Shown here: piece by piece, positions 1 to 9,306 of the stretch
Layout: every line of letters starts with the position of its first letter
Position numbering within the stretch: the stretch's first letter is position 1
NCBI GenBank assembly: GCA_017527415.1
Contig: JAFXQA010000008.1
Location: forward strand, 62,001-126,000
Direction of reading: 5' to 3'
Length of the DNA: 64,000 bases
DNA from: Bacteroidales bacterium
GTDB taxonomy: Bacteria; Bacteroidota; Bacteroidia; Bacteroidales; UBA932
Position numbers and translations under genes: made by a program
The notes under the pieces: model-generated
What the model saw: only the letters and a program-made list of their open reading frames with translations
Database searches by the model: none
What the model was told of the DNA's origin: nothing

Positions 1-2
1 TC

Positions 3-3000
3 TGGATTGGCACCAACGCAGGGCTTGACCTGTATGACGGTTGCAACATCGCCCAAGTCGCGTTTCCCGGCGCAGATTACGCAACGCCGCCAGTGGTCTT
101 CATCCTCGTCGAGGACCGGTCCGGGATAATCTGGGCCGGCACGTCAGAAGGTTTGTACCGGATGGATGGGGAGCGCCTGGAAATGCGCCGTTTTGACTGC
201 CCGGAACTGGGCACGGCTCCCATCAGGCAGATGTGTTACAGTAAAACAGGCTTCCTTTGGGTAGATGTCAAAGGTCGCAACCTTGTGAGGCTCAACACTT
301 CTTCCGGCCTGGCAGAAACGACACAGGTAGTCGCTGAGACTGTCTGCTGTACTCCGGAAGGTGCTGTTTATGCAATTACCAAAGACGGTAAACTGTACAT
401 CTCTTCGGACGGAATGTCAGAGCCGGAGTGCCTGACGCCGGAAGGCGGAAACTCAATCCCCGGTGCCGATGTTTACCGCACCGTGGCAGTCGGGCGCCAT
501 CTCCTGATCTCAATAGAGAACGAGTCCGCCTGCACACTAGACCTCCAAAGCATGAAGTTTGAGCCCTTGCCTATGGTGAGCAGGATGAGGGACGCCATAC
601 AGCATTCCTCCGGGGAACTCTGGGTTGCCGCTCGAGATGGAATACATGTGCTGGACAGCACATTGGCGCTCGTCCGCGTTATACGCCCCTTCCATGACAA
701 TTCCTTCCGCTGTCTCACGGAAGACGGTAACGGAAAGGTTTGGGCGGGAACCCTGTTTGAAGGCCTGGCCCAGATCACACAGGACAGAATACATTTCAGG
801 CATTATTCCAATGCATTTGCCGGCGGCAGGTTCAAGGCAAGGGACTTTGCAGAAACACCAGACGGCCGAATCTGGATAGGCAGTGACACCAGGGGCCTGC
901 TCTGCCTGGATCCGCAAGCAGGAAATGAGCGCAGCGCCGGGCAGTTCCTCCCGGAAAGGAACATCACGGGCCTGATGTCCGAAGGAGCCGGGCTCTGGGT
1001 GGGGACCATAGACGAAGACATACCGGTGACTCTGATTGACACCGAAACCGGACGCATGACAGTTTATCCGGATGCCGGCAAGTCCGCTTATGCGTTCTGC
1101 AGAGATGCTTCCGGCCGGCTCTGGATAGGAGGCAAAAACGGTTTCATTGCAGGTCTGGACCGACCCGACGGCAGGTTCACAAGGGAAATTTTCATGCCCG
1201 CCTCGCAGGTCTGCAGCATCATCTGCACCACGGACGGCAGCGTCTGGGTAGCCAGTATAGGCGGCACAGTTTACCGCTATTCTGGAAACGTACTTTCCAC
1301 ATACACCATTCCCATCTCCAACATCCTTACCGACATTATAGAAGATGCCGGAGGAAGGGTATTCGTCACATCCGAGGGCAACGGGCTGTGGGAGTACGAG
1401 CCCGGCCTGAACATCTTCCAGCCGCGCAACAATCTGGAGACGCGCCCCCTTAAGATTTCGAAAGAAACGGACGTCAGCCTGCTCTGGGTGACAGGAGCGC
1501 ACGGTATCCACGTCCTGAATCCGAACGACTCAAGACAATTGCCGCTTATCCCAAGGAAAGCGCTTGAAGTCGACAGTTTCAACTATTCATCAAATTTCAT
1601 ATCTTCCGACGGCACGCTCTACGCAGGTACTTCCGACGGCTTCATCTGCTTCTCCGCCAAAGCCCTGAGGGAACAGTCTTCGGGTCCGGCAGCACCGGTG
1701 GTATCTTCACTGTACACGTTGTCTTCCTCTGAGGATGCAGACGACAACCATTATATATGTCCTGCATCCTTGAATATCGGCCGTACGGTACACTCTTTTG
1801 CCGTGAATGTGTCAACGCTGGATTATGAGCGTTTTCCAAGCCGGGAAATTTACTGGAAGATTGAAGGTTTCAACGACTGGAAACCGGTGCAGGGCGGGAC
1901 ATTCACGGTCTACGATGTCCCCGCCGGGAAGTGGGACCTCAAGCTGAAGGCTCTTTCACTGTCCGGAGAAGAGAGTTCCGAGACCACTATGGGACTCAGG
2001 GTGCAGCCTCCCCTGCTGCTGAGCCCCGTGGCCCTGTTTTTATACCTACTCCTGTTCGTATCAATAGCCGTTACCCTTACATATTTTTCAGCTCGCAGAG
2101 CAAAAGTCAAGGCCGCGCGGGAACAGGAACGCAAACTGCTGGACTCAAAGCTGGAATTCCTTTCCAGCATTGCCCACGAAATAAGAACGCCTCTGTCCCT
2201 TGTGCAGATTCCGATTGATGCCCTTATCCACAAGTTCTCGGGCTCCTCGGACAACTCCGTGCAGGAGAACCTGGATATTATGCGGCGCAATTCCCTTAAG
2301 CTCACGGTTCTTATCAATGAACTTCTGGACTTCCGGAAGCTTACCGATTCCACTTTCCAGATTCACCCGGAATTCCTGGACGTGCGCAGCGTCCTAAAAG
2401 ACGCACACCGCCGTTTCCATCCCATGTTCCTCCAGGAGGGTAAGAGTCTTGCGCTCACTTTGCCGGAAACGCCGGTGTACTGCGAAACGGATGTCCGTTC
2501 ACTGGGGCGTATTTTCGACAATCTTCTCTCCAACTCGCTCAAGTATTCCCAGAGCCGATCCTCAATTGTGCTGTCGGTTGATGGAAGCGATGCTCACATT
2601 ATAGTGGAGAACGACGGCGCCATCCTTCCGGAAGAGGAGAGGGAAAAGATATTCCAGCCGTTCTACCGCTACGAAGACAGTTCGTCGGCCAATGTGGAGG
2701 GAACCGGCCTGGGCCTTTCCACCAGCCGTCAGTTTGCAACGCTTCTTGGCGGCTCGCTCTCCATGGACGACGACCTGAAGGTGAACCGCTTTATCTTCAG
2801 CATACCTCTTTGCGTGGAAGAATCCTCTCCTGAGTCCGCCTTGCCTGTGGTTGAAATCAAAGACAAGTCGATTATGGTTGTGGAAGACGATAAGGATATG
2901 GCCCGCGTCATAGGCGAAATTCTTGGCGAGAGCTACAATATCATCATTGCCTCGAACGGCCGTCAGGCCCTCCAAAAGATAGAATCCGGCGCATCGCCCA

Positions 3001-3638
3001 CCCTTGTGGTATCTGACGTAATAATGCCGGAGATGGATGGAATCGCCCTTACAAAGGCATTGAAGGGCAATCTGGCCACAAGTCACATCCCGGTTATTCT
3101 GCTGTCGGCCGAAGTCCCGGACGTATTCATGCAGGAAAGTCTGGAGGGCGGAGCCGATGCCTACCTGGAGAAACCGTTCTCTCCGAAGAAACTGCGCAGT
3201 ACGGTGGATAACCTCATCGAAAACCGCAAAAGGGTGTACGAGTTCTACATCTCGTCGCTCCCTTCTGGCGGGGAACTTCCCACCGGGAGGGTATCGGCTA
3301 TGGAACGGAAGTTCCTCCGGAGCATCCAGGAATATGTATCAACCAATCTGCACAAGAACATCACCATAAACGATATAGCCGAAAGGGTTTGTATGTCGCC
3401 CTCCTCCTTATACAATAAGATGAAGGAGTATGCCGATATCTCCCCTATGGAGTACGTGATGAAGATGCGTCTTCACAAGGCAGTGGAACTGCTCAAGGAC
3501 GATTCCATATCGGTACAGGAAGTGGCGTTGGCAGTGGGCTTCAACACCCATTCCTTCTTCTCCGAGTGCTTCAAGCGCGAATTCGGCATGACTCCGCGCC
3601 AGTGGAGGGTCCGCAACGTGTCAAAACAGATGAAATAA
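3..3638 (+). CDS. Hybrid two-component system sensor/regulator (HTCS), 5' partial
   Basis: One-piece sensor and transcription factor that detects a glycan fragment in the periplasm and switches on the adjacent PUL. The frame is open to the left edge, so the N-terminus lies outside the window; the GTG at 93 is only an internal codon. Visible order: propeller blades with repeated W[IAV]GT signatures (nt 3, 132, 741 and onward), a Y_Y_Y-type sandwich (about nt 1740-1990), one membrane segment (about nt 2010-2085), HisKA with phospho-acceptor His in AHEIRTP (nt 2175-2177), HATPase with the DNLLSNSLKYS N-box and GTGLGLS, a receiver with phospho-acceptor Asp (nt 3015-3017) and EKPFSP lysine, and an AraC-type helix-turn-helix (about nt 3330-3625). 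The family assignment is secure. It ends one base before the next ATG, so it is probably co-transcribed with the EEP-GH27 gene. The ligand is not readable from sequence. Confidence 0.97.
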   Translation, partial: WIGTNAGLDLYDGCNIAQVAFPGADYATPPVVFILVEDRSGIIWAGTSEGLYRMDGERLEMRRFDCPELGTAPIRQMCYSKTGFLWVDVKGRNLVRLNTSSGLAETTQVVAETVCCTPEGAVYAITKDGKLYISSDGMSEPECLTPEGGNSIPGADVYRTVAVGRHLLISIENESACTLDLQSMKFEPLPMVSRMRDAIQHSSGELWVAARDGIHVLDSTLALVRVIRPFHDNSFRCLTEDGNGKVWAGTLFEGLAQITQDRIHFRHYSNAFAGGRFKARDFAETPDGRIWIGSDTRGLLCLDPQAGNERSAGQFLPERNITGLMSEGAGLWVGTIDEDIPVTLIDTETGRMTVYPDAGKSAYAFCRDASGRLWIGGKNGFIAGLDRPDGRFTREIFMPASQVCSIICTTDGSVWVASIGGTVYRYSGNVLSTYTIPISNILTDIIEDAGGRVFVTSEGNGLWEYEPGLNIFQPRNNLETRPLKISKETDVSLLWVTGAHGIHVLNPNDSRQLPLIPRKALEVDSFNYSSNFISSDGTLYAGTSDGFICFSAKALREQSSGPAAPVVSSLYTLSSSEDADDNHYICPASLNIGRTVHSFAVNVSTLDYERFPSREIYWKIEGFNDWKPVQGGTFTVYDVPAGKWDLKLKALSLSGEESSETTMGLRVQPPLLLSPVALFLYLLLFVSIAVTLTYFSARRAKVKAAREQERKLLDSKLEFLSSIAHEIRTPLSLVQIPIDALIHKFSGSSDNSVQENLDIMRRNSLKLTVLINELLDFRKLTDSTFQIHPEFLDVRSVLKDAHRRFHPMFLQEGKSLALTLPETPVYCETDVRSLGRIFDNLLSNSLKYSQSRSSIVLSVDGSDAHIIVENDGAILPEEEREKIFQPFYRYEDSSSANVEGTGLGLSTSRQFATLLGGSLSMDDDLKVNRFIFSIPLCVEESSPESALPVVEIKDKSIMVVEDDKDMARVIGEILGESYNIIIASNGRQALQKIESGASPTLVVSDVIMPEMDGIALTKALKGNLATSHIPVILLSAEVPDVFMQESLEGGADAYLEKPFSPKKLRSTVDNLIENRKRVYEFYISSLPSGGELPTGRVSAMERKFLRSIQEYVSTNLHKNITINDIAERVCMSPSSLYNKMKEYADISPMEYVMKMRLHKAVELLKDDSISVQEVALAVGFNTHSFFSECFKREFGMTPRQWRVRNVSKQMK

Positions 3639-3639
3639 T

Positions 3640-5976
3640 ATGTACAAGGTATTCAGCGTCTTTTTTACATTGGTATTGATGCCGTGGCTTTGCTTCGGCC
3701 AGTATGGCGGTGACGGGATTACGGTGGGAACGTTCAATGTGAGATTTCTGGATGACAACCGGCCGGAATATGATTATAAATTCGGAGGACAGCCCTGGCC
3801 GGTACGCCGTCCTGCCGTCAAGGCTTTTTTTGAGCAGGAATCCATGGATATAGTGGGCCTTCAGGAGGTCCGGAGAGCCCAGGCGGCTGATTTGGAAGAA
3901 GATTTGGGAAGGGATTGGTTTATCTATTGCCCCGGGCGTCTCAGCGGGGGCAGGATGGTGCGCACCTCTGACGAGTCTGTCGGCGTGATGTACCGCAAGG
4001 CCCGTTTCAATTTGCTGGACCACGGATGCTTCTGGCTGAGCGAATCTCCCTCAGATACTGCTTCTACGCGCCTAGGACAGTCAAACCCCATTATCACTTC
4101 CTGGCTCCGTCTTGAGGAAAAATCACATCCGGGAAAGGACATCTGGTTCTTCTCAGCGCATATAAGCTGGTCTGTGGATGCCAATCCGAGGCTTCCGGAC
4201 CAGGAGGTCGAGACGCTGCTCGCACAGATTGAGAAATTGACCGGGATAAAACGGGAAGAGTTCAAATCTGCCCCCATATTCCTTGTCGGCGACCTTAACA
4301 ATGCCCCTGAAAAATCCGCAATCCAGACTCTGGCGGGCTGGTTCAACGATGCACGCTTGAGCTGCCCCGAAAACGAATCGACTTCCCGCAAAACATTCAA
4401 TTCCTGGGGAAAGGAGAACTCAGCCGGAATAATAGACTATATCTTCTATGGCGAAGGAAAGCCCGAAGAGTACATAGTGGACAATGCCGCCTATGCCCCG
4501 GACGTGAGCTTTATTTCCGACCATTATCCGGTGCTGATGCGTTTGACCATTCCTCCGGCAAAATACTGTCTTACGCCCCAGGCCCCGCCTCAGCCGCGTT
4601 ACAACGGCCCTGCGGTCCTTGGCGCAAGGCCGGGACATCCGATTTATTTCCGTCTCCCTTTCTCCGGGGACAGGCCTATGAAATTCAGCGCCCGCGGCCT
4701 TCCGAAGGGCCTCAAACTCGACAAGGAGAGCGGAGTCGTAAGCGGAACGGCAGTAAAGGAGGGAAACTATGAGATAAAATGGACCGCCCGCAACAAGGCC
4801 GGAAAAGGAGAGGGAAGCCTGACTCTTAAAGTCGGCGACTCGATAGCCCTCACCCCGCCTATGGGATGGAACAGCTGGAATTGCTGGGGGCTCGAGGTCT
4901 CGCAGGAGAAGGTCACGGCATCCGCCAAAGCCTTGATAGAGAGCGGCCTTGCCGACTACGGCTACAGTTATGTCAACATAGACGACGCTTGGCAGGCCCA
5001 GTCCCGAAGCGAGGACGGAACGCTTCTTCCGAACGAGCGCTTCCCTGACATAGCCGCTCTTGGAGACTGGCTGCACGGAAACGGACTTAAACTTGGAATC
5101 TATTCGTCCCCGGGCGACCGCACCTGCGGTGGTTATCTTGGCTCCCTCGGTCACGAAGAGCAGGATGCCGCCACCTGGAATGCATGGGGCGTGGATTACC
5201 TCAAATACGACCTCTGCGGCTACAGGGCAATCCTGAAAGAAATGGAGTCGGTCGGTCAGGCCGAGCATAAGAAACCGTATCTTGTAATGAAGGAGGCCCT
5301 TCGTAAACAGCCCAGGGATATAGTCTATTCAATCTGCCAGTACGGACTGGAGAATGTCTGGACCTGGGGGCAGGAAGCGGGCGGCAATCTCTGGAGGACG
5401 CACGGTGACCTGACGGACAAATGGGATCGTGTCGTACGCATCGGATTTGTGAAACAACGGAATCTTGCTCCTTTCTCCGGCCCAGGGCACTGGAACGACC
5501 CGGATATGTTGGTAATCGGAAAAGTCGGCTGGGGAGAAGGTCTGCGCGACACGCACCTTACTCCCGATGAACAGTATTCACACGTATCTCTCTGGGCCCT
5601 TCTGGCCGCTCCGCTGATTATCGGCGGAGATTTGTCCTCCATTGATAATTTTACGCTTAACCTTCTCTGCAACAACGAGGTGATAGCCGTGGACCAGGAC
5701 CCTCTCGGGAAGCAGGCTTCCGTGTTATGGGAAAAGGATTCCCTGCAGGTGTGGGGGCGTCCTTTGGGTGACGGGTCGTCCGCAGCCGGAATCTTCAACC
5801 TCGGCGATGAAGCTGCAACCGTTCATGTAAATGTAATCCTTGAGGCGGCAGGTTACACCGGAGTGAGCCGCATTCGGGACCTGTGGCGACAGAAAGCCTG
5901 CCCTGAGGAAACAGTTATTCCCTCACACGGAGTGGTCCTTTTGAAATTCAAAGCGGCCGGCAGCCGTCAAAAATAA
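3640..5976 (+). CDS. Secreted fusion: EEP phosphodiesterase-fold domain + Ig-like linker + GH27 alpha-galactosidase
   Basis: 778 residues with a signal peptide (about 1-20, ending CFGQ). Residues about 26-300 are an endonuclease/exonuclease/phosphatase domain with all metal and catalytic positions: N33 (FNVRF), E76 (LQEV), H174, D218 and N220 (GDLNN), D294-H295 (SDHYPV). Residues about 320-398 look like a putative-Ig (He_PIG) linker. From about 402 (TPPMGWNSWN) to about 690 is a GH27 barrel with probable nucleophile D524 (YLKYDLCG) and acid/base D620 (WNDPDM), then a C-terminal beta-sandwich. GH27 removes alpha-galactose, in some members beta-L-arabinopyranose. The EEP fold cleaves phosphodiester or phosphomonoester bonds in DNA, sphingomyelin or inositol phosphates; its substrate here is unknown. 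The protein would act in the periplasm. It starts one base after the regulator gene, unlike the other enzymes, which follow susCD. Confidence 0.93.
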   Translation: MYKVFSVFFTLVLMPWLCFGQYGGDGITVGTFNVRFLDDNRPEYDYKFGGQPWPVRRPAVKAFFEQESMDIVGLQEVRRAQAADLEEDLGRDWFIYCPGRLSGGRMVRTSDESVGVMYRKARFNLLDHGCFWLSESPSDTASTRLGQSNPIITSWLRLEEKSHPGKDIWFFSAHISWSVDANPRLPDQEVETLLAQIEKLTGIKREEFKSAPIFLVGDLNNAPEKSAIQTLAGWFNDARLSCPENESTSRKTFNSWGKENSAGIIDYIFYGEGKPEEYIVDNAAYAPDVSFISDHYPVLMRLTIPPAKYCLTPQAPPQPRYNGPAVLGARPGHPIYFRLPFSGDRPMKFSARGLPKGLKLDKESGVVSGTAVKEGNYEIKWTARNKAGKGEGSLTLKVGDSIALTPPMGWNSWNCWGLEVSQEKVTASAKALIESGLADYGYSYVNIDDAWQAQSRSEDGTLLPNERFPDIAALGDWLHGNGLKLGIYSSPGDRTCGGYLGSLGHEEQDAATWNAWGVDYLKYDLCGYRAILKEMESVGQAEHKKPYLVMKEALRKQPRDIVYSICQYGLENVWTWGQEAGGNLWRTHGDLTDKWDRVVRIGFVKQRNLAPFSGPGHWNDPDMLVIGKVGWGEGLRDTHLTPDEQYSHVSLWALLAAPLIIGGDLSSIDNFTLNLLCNNEVIAVDQDPLGKQASVLWEKDSLQVWGRPLGDGSSAAGIFNLGDEAATVHVNVILEAAGYTGVSRIRDLWRQKACPEETVIPSHGVVLLKFKAAGSRQK

Positions 5977-6030
5977 ATAATCGTTGCAATTGTATAAATA
6001 ATTACTGTAGCAACTTGCGGCTGTCCGGGT

Positions 6031-6038
6031 TATTTTTG
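6031..6038 (+). promoter_or_regulatory. Candidate -7 element (TATTTTTG) for susC
   Basis: Exact match to the Bacteroidota -7 consensus TAnnTTTG, 26 bases before the susC ATG in the only sizeable gap of the PUL. No good -33 TTTG at the usual spacing of 19-21 was found, as is common for activator-dependent PUL promoters. It would let susC onward be transcribed apart from the regulator gene. Confidence 0.5.
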
Positions 6039-6064
6039 CATCAAATAGTTATTCGGATAACCAT

Positions 6065-9000
6065 ATGCAACGTTTTGTTTCATCATTACTGCTGGCTTTC
6101 TTTGCCGTAACCGGCTTCGCACAGTCACTGACGGTCACCGGCGTCGTCCTGGATGCCGCCACCGGTGAGACTGTTATCGGAGCCGGGGTATTCGTCAAGG
6201 GAACATCCAGCGGAACAGTCACGTCCATTGACGGACAGTTTTCGATTTCAGCCTCCAACGGGCAGGAAATTGTCGTCTCATCACTGGGATACAAAGACTA
6301 CACTTTCACAGTCTCCGGCCCTGGTCCCGTAGAAGTCAGGATGGCCTCTTCTGCCGAGTTCCTGGATGAGGTGGTTGTCGTAGGTTACGGCACCGCGAAA
6401 AGGGCGAACCTTACCGGTGCAGTAGACCAGGTTTCCTCGGAAGTGTTCTCGGGGCGTCCGTCATCGAACGCCACCCAGATGCTTGTGGGGGCAATCCCCA
6501 ACCTGAATATCACGCTTTCTGACGGCAAGCCAAGCCGCAGCGCCGATTACAACATCCGAGGCACCACCTCGGTGGGCGGCGGCGGCAATGCATTGGTGCT
6601 CATAGACGGTGTTGAAGGCGATCCGGCCCTGCTTAACCCGGACGACATCGAGAGCGTCTCCGTGCTGAAGGATGCGGCCTCGGCTTCCATCTACGGCTCC
6701 AGGGCAACGTTCGGCGTAGTTCTTATAACAACCAAGAGCGCATCGAACGAAGCGGGTAAATTCAATTTCAGCTATAACGAGAACCTCTCCTTCCTGACGC
6801 CGAGCAATCTTCCGAACATTGTCGATGACGGATATGTATATGCGAAGCTGTTCAGGGATGCATATTACAACTATTGGGGCGTGGAGCCCTCCGGAATGAA
6901 CACAAGTCAGGAGTTTTCGCAGGCATGGCTGGATGAATTTCTTCGTCGCAAGCAAAAGGGAATCACCGATGAAGTGGATGTGGACGAGAGCGGAAGATAT
7001 GTTTACTACGGTAATACCAATTACTACAAAATTATATACAAGCCCTATACGATGGCCCGCACGCACAACCTTTCCGCAAGCGGTACGTCCGGGAAAATCG
7101 ACTACTACGTATCGGGCCGCATTTACAAGTACGACGGCATCCTGAATTTCAACCCGGACGAATATTTTACGACAGCTCTGCGTTCCAAAATCACGGCCCG
7201 CCCGTTCCCCTGGCTGAAAATTTGGGAAAACATCTCCTTCAACTACGAAAAGAATCATATCCCTGCCAGCCATAACCAGAACAACAACGGTCTGTTCCTT
7301 CGCAGCATGCAGGACGAGGGCCACGTGAGTGCTCCAGTTTTCAATCCCGACGGAACCTTCACCAAGAGCGGCGCAATGGCAATCGGCGGTCTGGTTACCG
7401 GGAAGAATTATACCGATAAATTCCGGAACAACCTGACCACTACGACAGGGGCACGTGCAGAATTTTTCGACCATACCCTCAGGCTCAACGCAGACTTCTC
7501 CTTCAAGGCGAACTGGGAGAACAACCTCAAAAAGAACACTATGGTCGCCTACAGTGAGGCTCCGGGAGAAATTACCTGGAGGGGGACACCCGGCGTGAAC
7601 GACTTTATTCAGGAGTATTGGCTCCGCAGCAGCTATATTTCGACCAATACCTATGCAGAGTATGCAAAAGTTTGGAACAACAAGCACGATTTCAAGGTCC
7701 TGGCCGGCTTCAACTGGGAACAATACGCATCGAAGTCGTTCCAGATGTTGCGTTACGGGCTCATATCCGAGGATGTGGGATCCATCAATATGGCTATGGG
7801 AGACAACTTTACTGAGTATTCATACGAGGGCCGGTGGAAGAGCGCAGGATTGTTCGCCAGGCTCAATTATTCTTACGATGAACGCTATCTGCTTGAACTC
7901 AACGGACGTTACGATGGGTCTTCCAAGTTCCCGACCAATCAGCAGTGGGGCTTCTTCCCGTCCGCCTCGGCAGCCTGGAGAGTCTCCAAGGAGCACTGGT
8001 GGCACGTGAACCCGTCCATCGTATCCAACCTCAAACTGCGGGCCTCATGGGGCCAGCTCGGTAACGGAAACGTATCGGAGTATTCATTTGTGGAGAGGTT
8101 CGGTTTCTCCAACCTCAGCAACATCATAGATGGTGAAGGCAAGAGGCGCATAACCTCGATACCGAGCCAGATTCCGGACAACCTGACTTGGGAAACGTCC
8201 AGGACCATAGACGGAGGTATCGACATCGGTTTCTATAACGGAAAGATCAACTTTACCGGCGACTATTACGTGCGCAATACACTGAATATGTACACTGTGG
8301 GCCCGTCACTGCCGGACACCTACGGCGCCAGTGCACCCAAGGGCAATTATGCCGACCTGGTCACCCGCGGCTTCGAACTCTCACTGAGTTACGACGATGC
8401 ATTCCCACTTGGCGGCCACGACCTCAATTTCGGGATCAAGGCCACACTTGCCGACAACCGTTCCTTCATCACCCGCTACAACAACCCGTCAAAGTCTCTG
8501 AATGACTATTACGAAGGGCAGGAAATCGGTGAAATCTGGGGATTCAAATTCGTGGGGTTCTTCGATGACGAAAACCAGATCAACAATTACTACGGCCCCG
8601 GGGACCCTTATGTGAACAAGCTCATCCAGATTAACGAGGGATACATATCAAGGCCGGGCGACGTAATCCTGGAAGACAAAAACGGCAACCACCAGATTGA
8701 CAAGGGCGCCCAGACCGCGCTCGATCCGGGCGATATGGAAATCGTGGGAAACAAGCACCCGCGATATCACTACTCCCTCTCGCTGAATCTGGAGTGGAAC
8801 GGATTTTACGCGTCCGCCATGTTCCAGGGAATAGGCAAACAGGACTGGTATCCGAGCGGCGAATCCATTATCTGGGGCCAGTACCACAGGCCATACGGAA
8901 ATGCACTGGCCTGGACGGTCAACAATGCCTGGACTCCGGAACACCGCGATTCCTTCCTCCCCAAATACAGCGGATATTATCGCATATTCTTCTCGGGGCA

Positions 9001-9301
9001 GCACAAAGTGGACCGCTATGTTCTGAACGCCGCATACTGCCGGCTCCAAAACCTGCAGGTCGGTTGGAACATACCTTCAAAGTGGGTAAAAAAGATAGGT
9101 GTTAGCGCTGCCAGCATTTATTTCTCGGGAGAAAACCTGTACACCTGGTCTCCTTTGTACAAACTGACTACGGATGTTGATGTCGTCACCGCCACACACG
9201 GATCCGATGTAGACCTGGGCAACGGCACCGACAACTTTGGCGACGGCAACAGCCTTACATCCCTGCGGACGTTCTCGCTTGGTATAACCATTAAAATCTG
9301 A
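6065..9301 (+). CDS. SusC/RagA-family TonB-linked outer membrane transporter
   Basis: 1078 residues, usual size for the family. Signal peptide about 1-19 (ending GFAQ), then a carboxypeptidase-regulatory-like domain (about 23-95: TGVVLDAATGETVIGAGVFVKG), the conserved VVVGYG segment, a plug domain (about 118-225, with NIRGT, LVLIDGV and DIESVSVLKDAASASIYGSRA) and a long beta-barrel to the C-terminal ITIKI. It would import oligosaccharides across the outer membrane with energy from TonB, with SusD as lid. A 5-base gap leads to susD. Sugar specificity is not readable from sequence. Confidence 0.97.
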   Translation: MQRFVSSLLLAFFAVTGFAQSLTVTGVVLDAATGETVIGAGVFVKGTSSGTVTSIDGQFSISASNGQEIVVSSLGYKDYTFTVSGPGPVEVRMASSAEFLDEVVVVGYGTAKRANLTGAVDQVSSEVFSGRPSSNATQMLVGAIPNLNITLSDGKPSRSADYNIRGTTSVGGGGNALVLIDGVEGDPALLNPDDIESVSVLKDAASASIYGSRATFGVVLITTKSASNEAGKFNFSYNENLSFLTPSNLPNIVDDGYVYAKLFRDAYYNYWGVEPSGMNTSQEFSQAWLDEFLRRKQKGITDEVDVDESGRYVYYGNTNYYKIIYKPYTMARTHNLSASGTSGKIDYYVSGRIYKYDGILNFNPDEYFTTALRSKITARPFPWLKIWENISFNYEKNHIPASHNQNNNGLFLRSMQDEGHVSAPVFNPDGTFTKSGAMAIGGLVTGKNYTDKFRNNLTTTTGARAEFFDHTLRLNADFSFKANWENNLKKNTMVAYSEAPGEITWRGTPGVNDFIQEYWLRSSYISTNTYAEYAKVWNNKHDFKVLAGFNWEQYASKSFQMLRYGLISEDVGSINMAMGDNFTEYSYEGRWKSAGLFARLNYSYDERYLLELNGRYDGSSKFPTNQQWGFFPSASAAWRVSKEHWWHVNPSIVSNLKLRASWGQLGNGNVSEYSFVERFGFSNLSNIIDGEGKRRITSIPSQIPDNLTWETSRTIDGGIDIGFYNGKINFTGDYYVRNTLNMYTVGPSLPDTYGASAPKGNYADLVTRGFELSLSYDDAFPLGGHDLNFGIKATLADNRSFITRYNNPSKSLNDYYEGQEIGEIWGFKFVGFFDDENQINNYYGPGDPYVNKLIQINEGYISRPGDVILEDKNGNHQIDKGAQTALDPGDMEIVGNKHPRYHYSLSLNLEWNGFYASAMFQGIGKQDWYPSGESIIWGQYHRPYGNALAWTVNNAWTPEHRDSFLPKYSGYYRIFFSGQHKVDRYVLNAAYCRLQNLQVGWNIPSKWVKKIGVSAASIYFSGENLYTWSPLYKLTTDVDVVTATHGSDVDLGNGTDNFGDGNSLTSLRTFSLGITIKI

Positions 9302-9306
9302 CGGTT

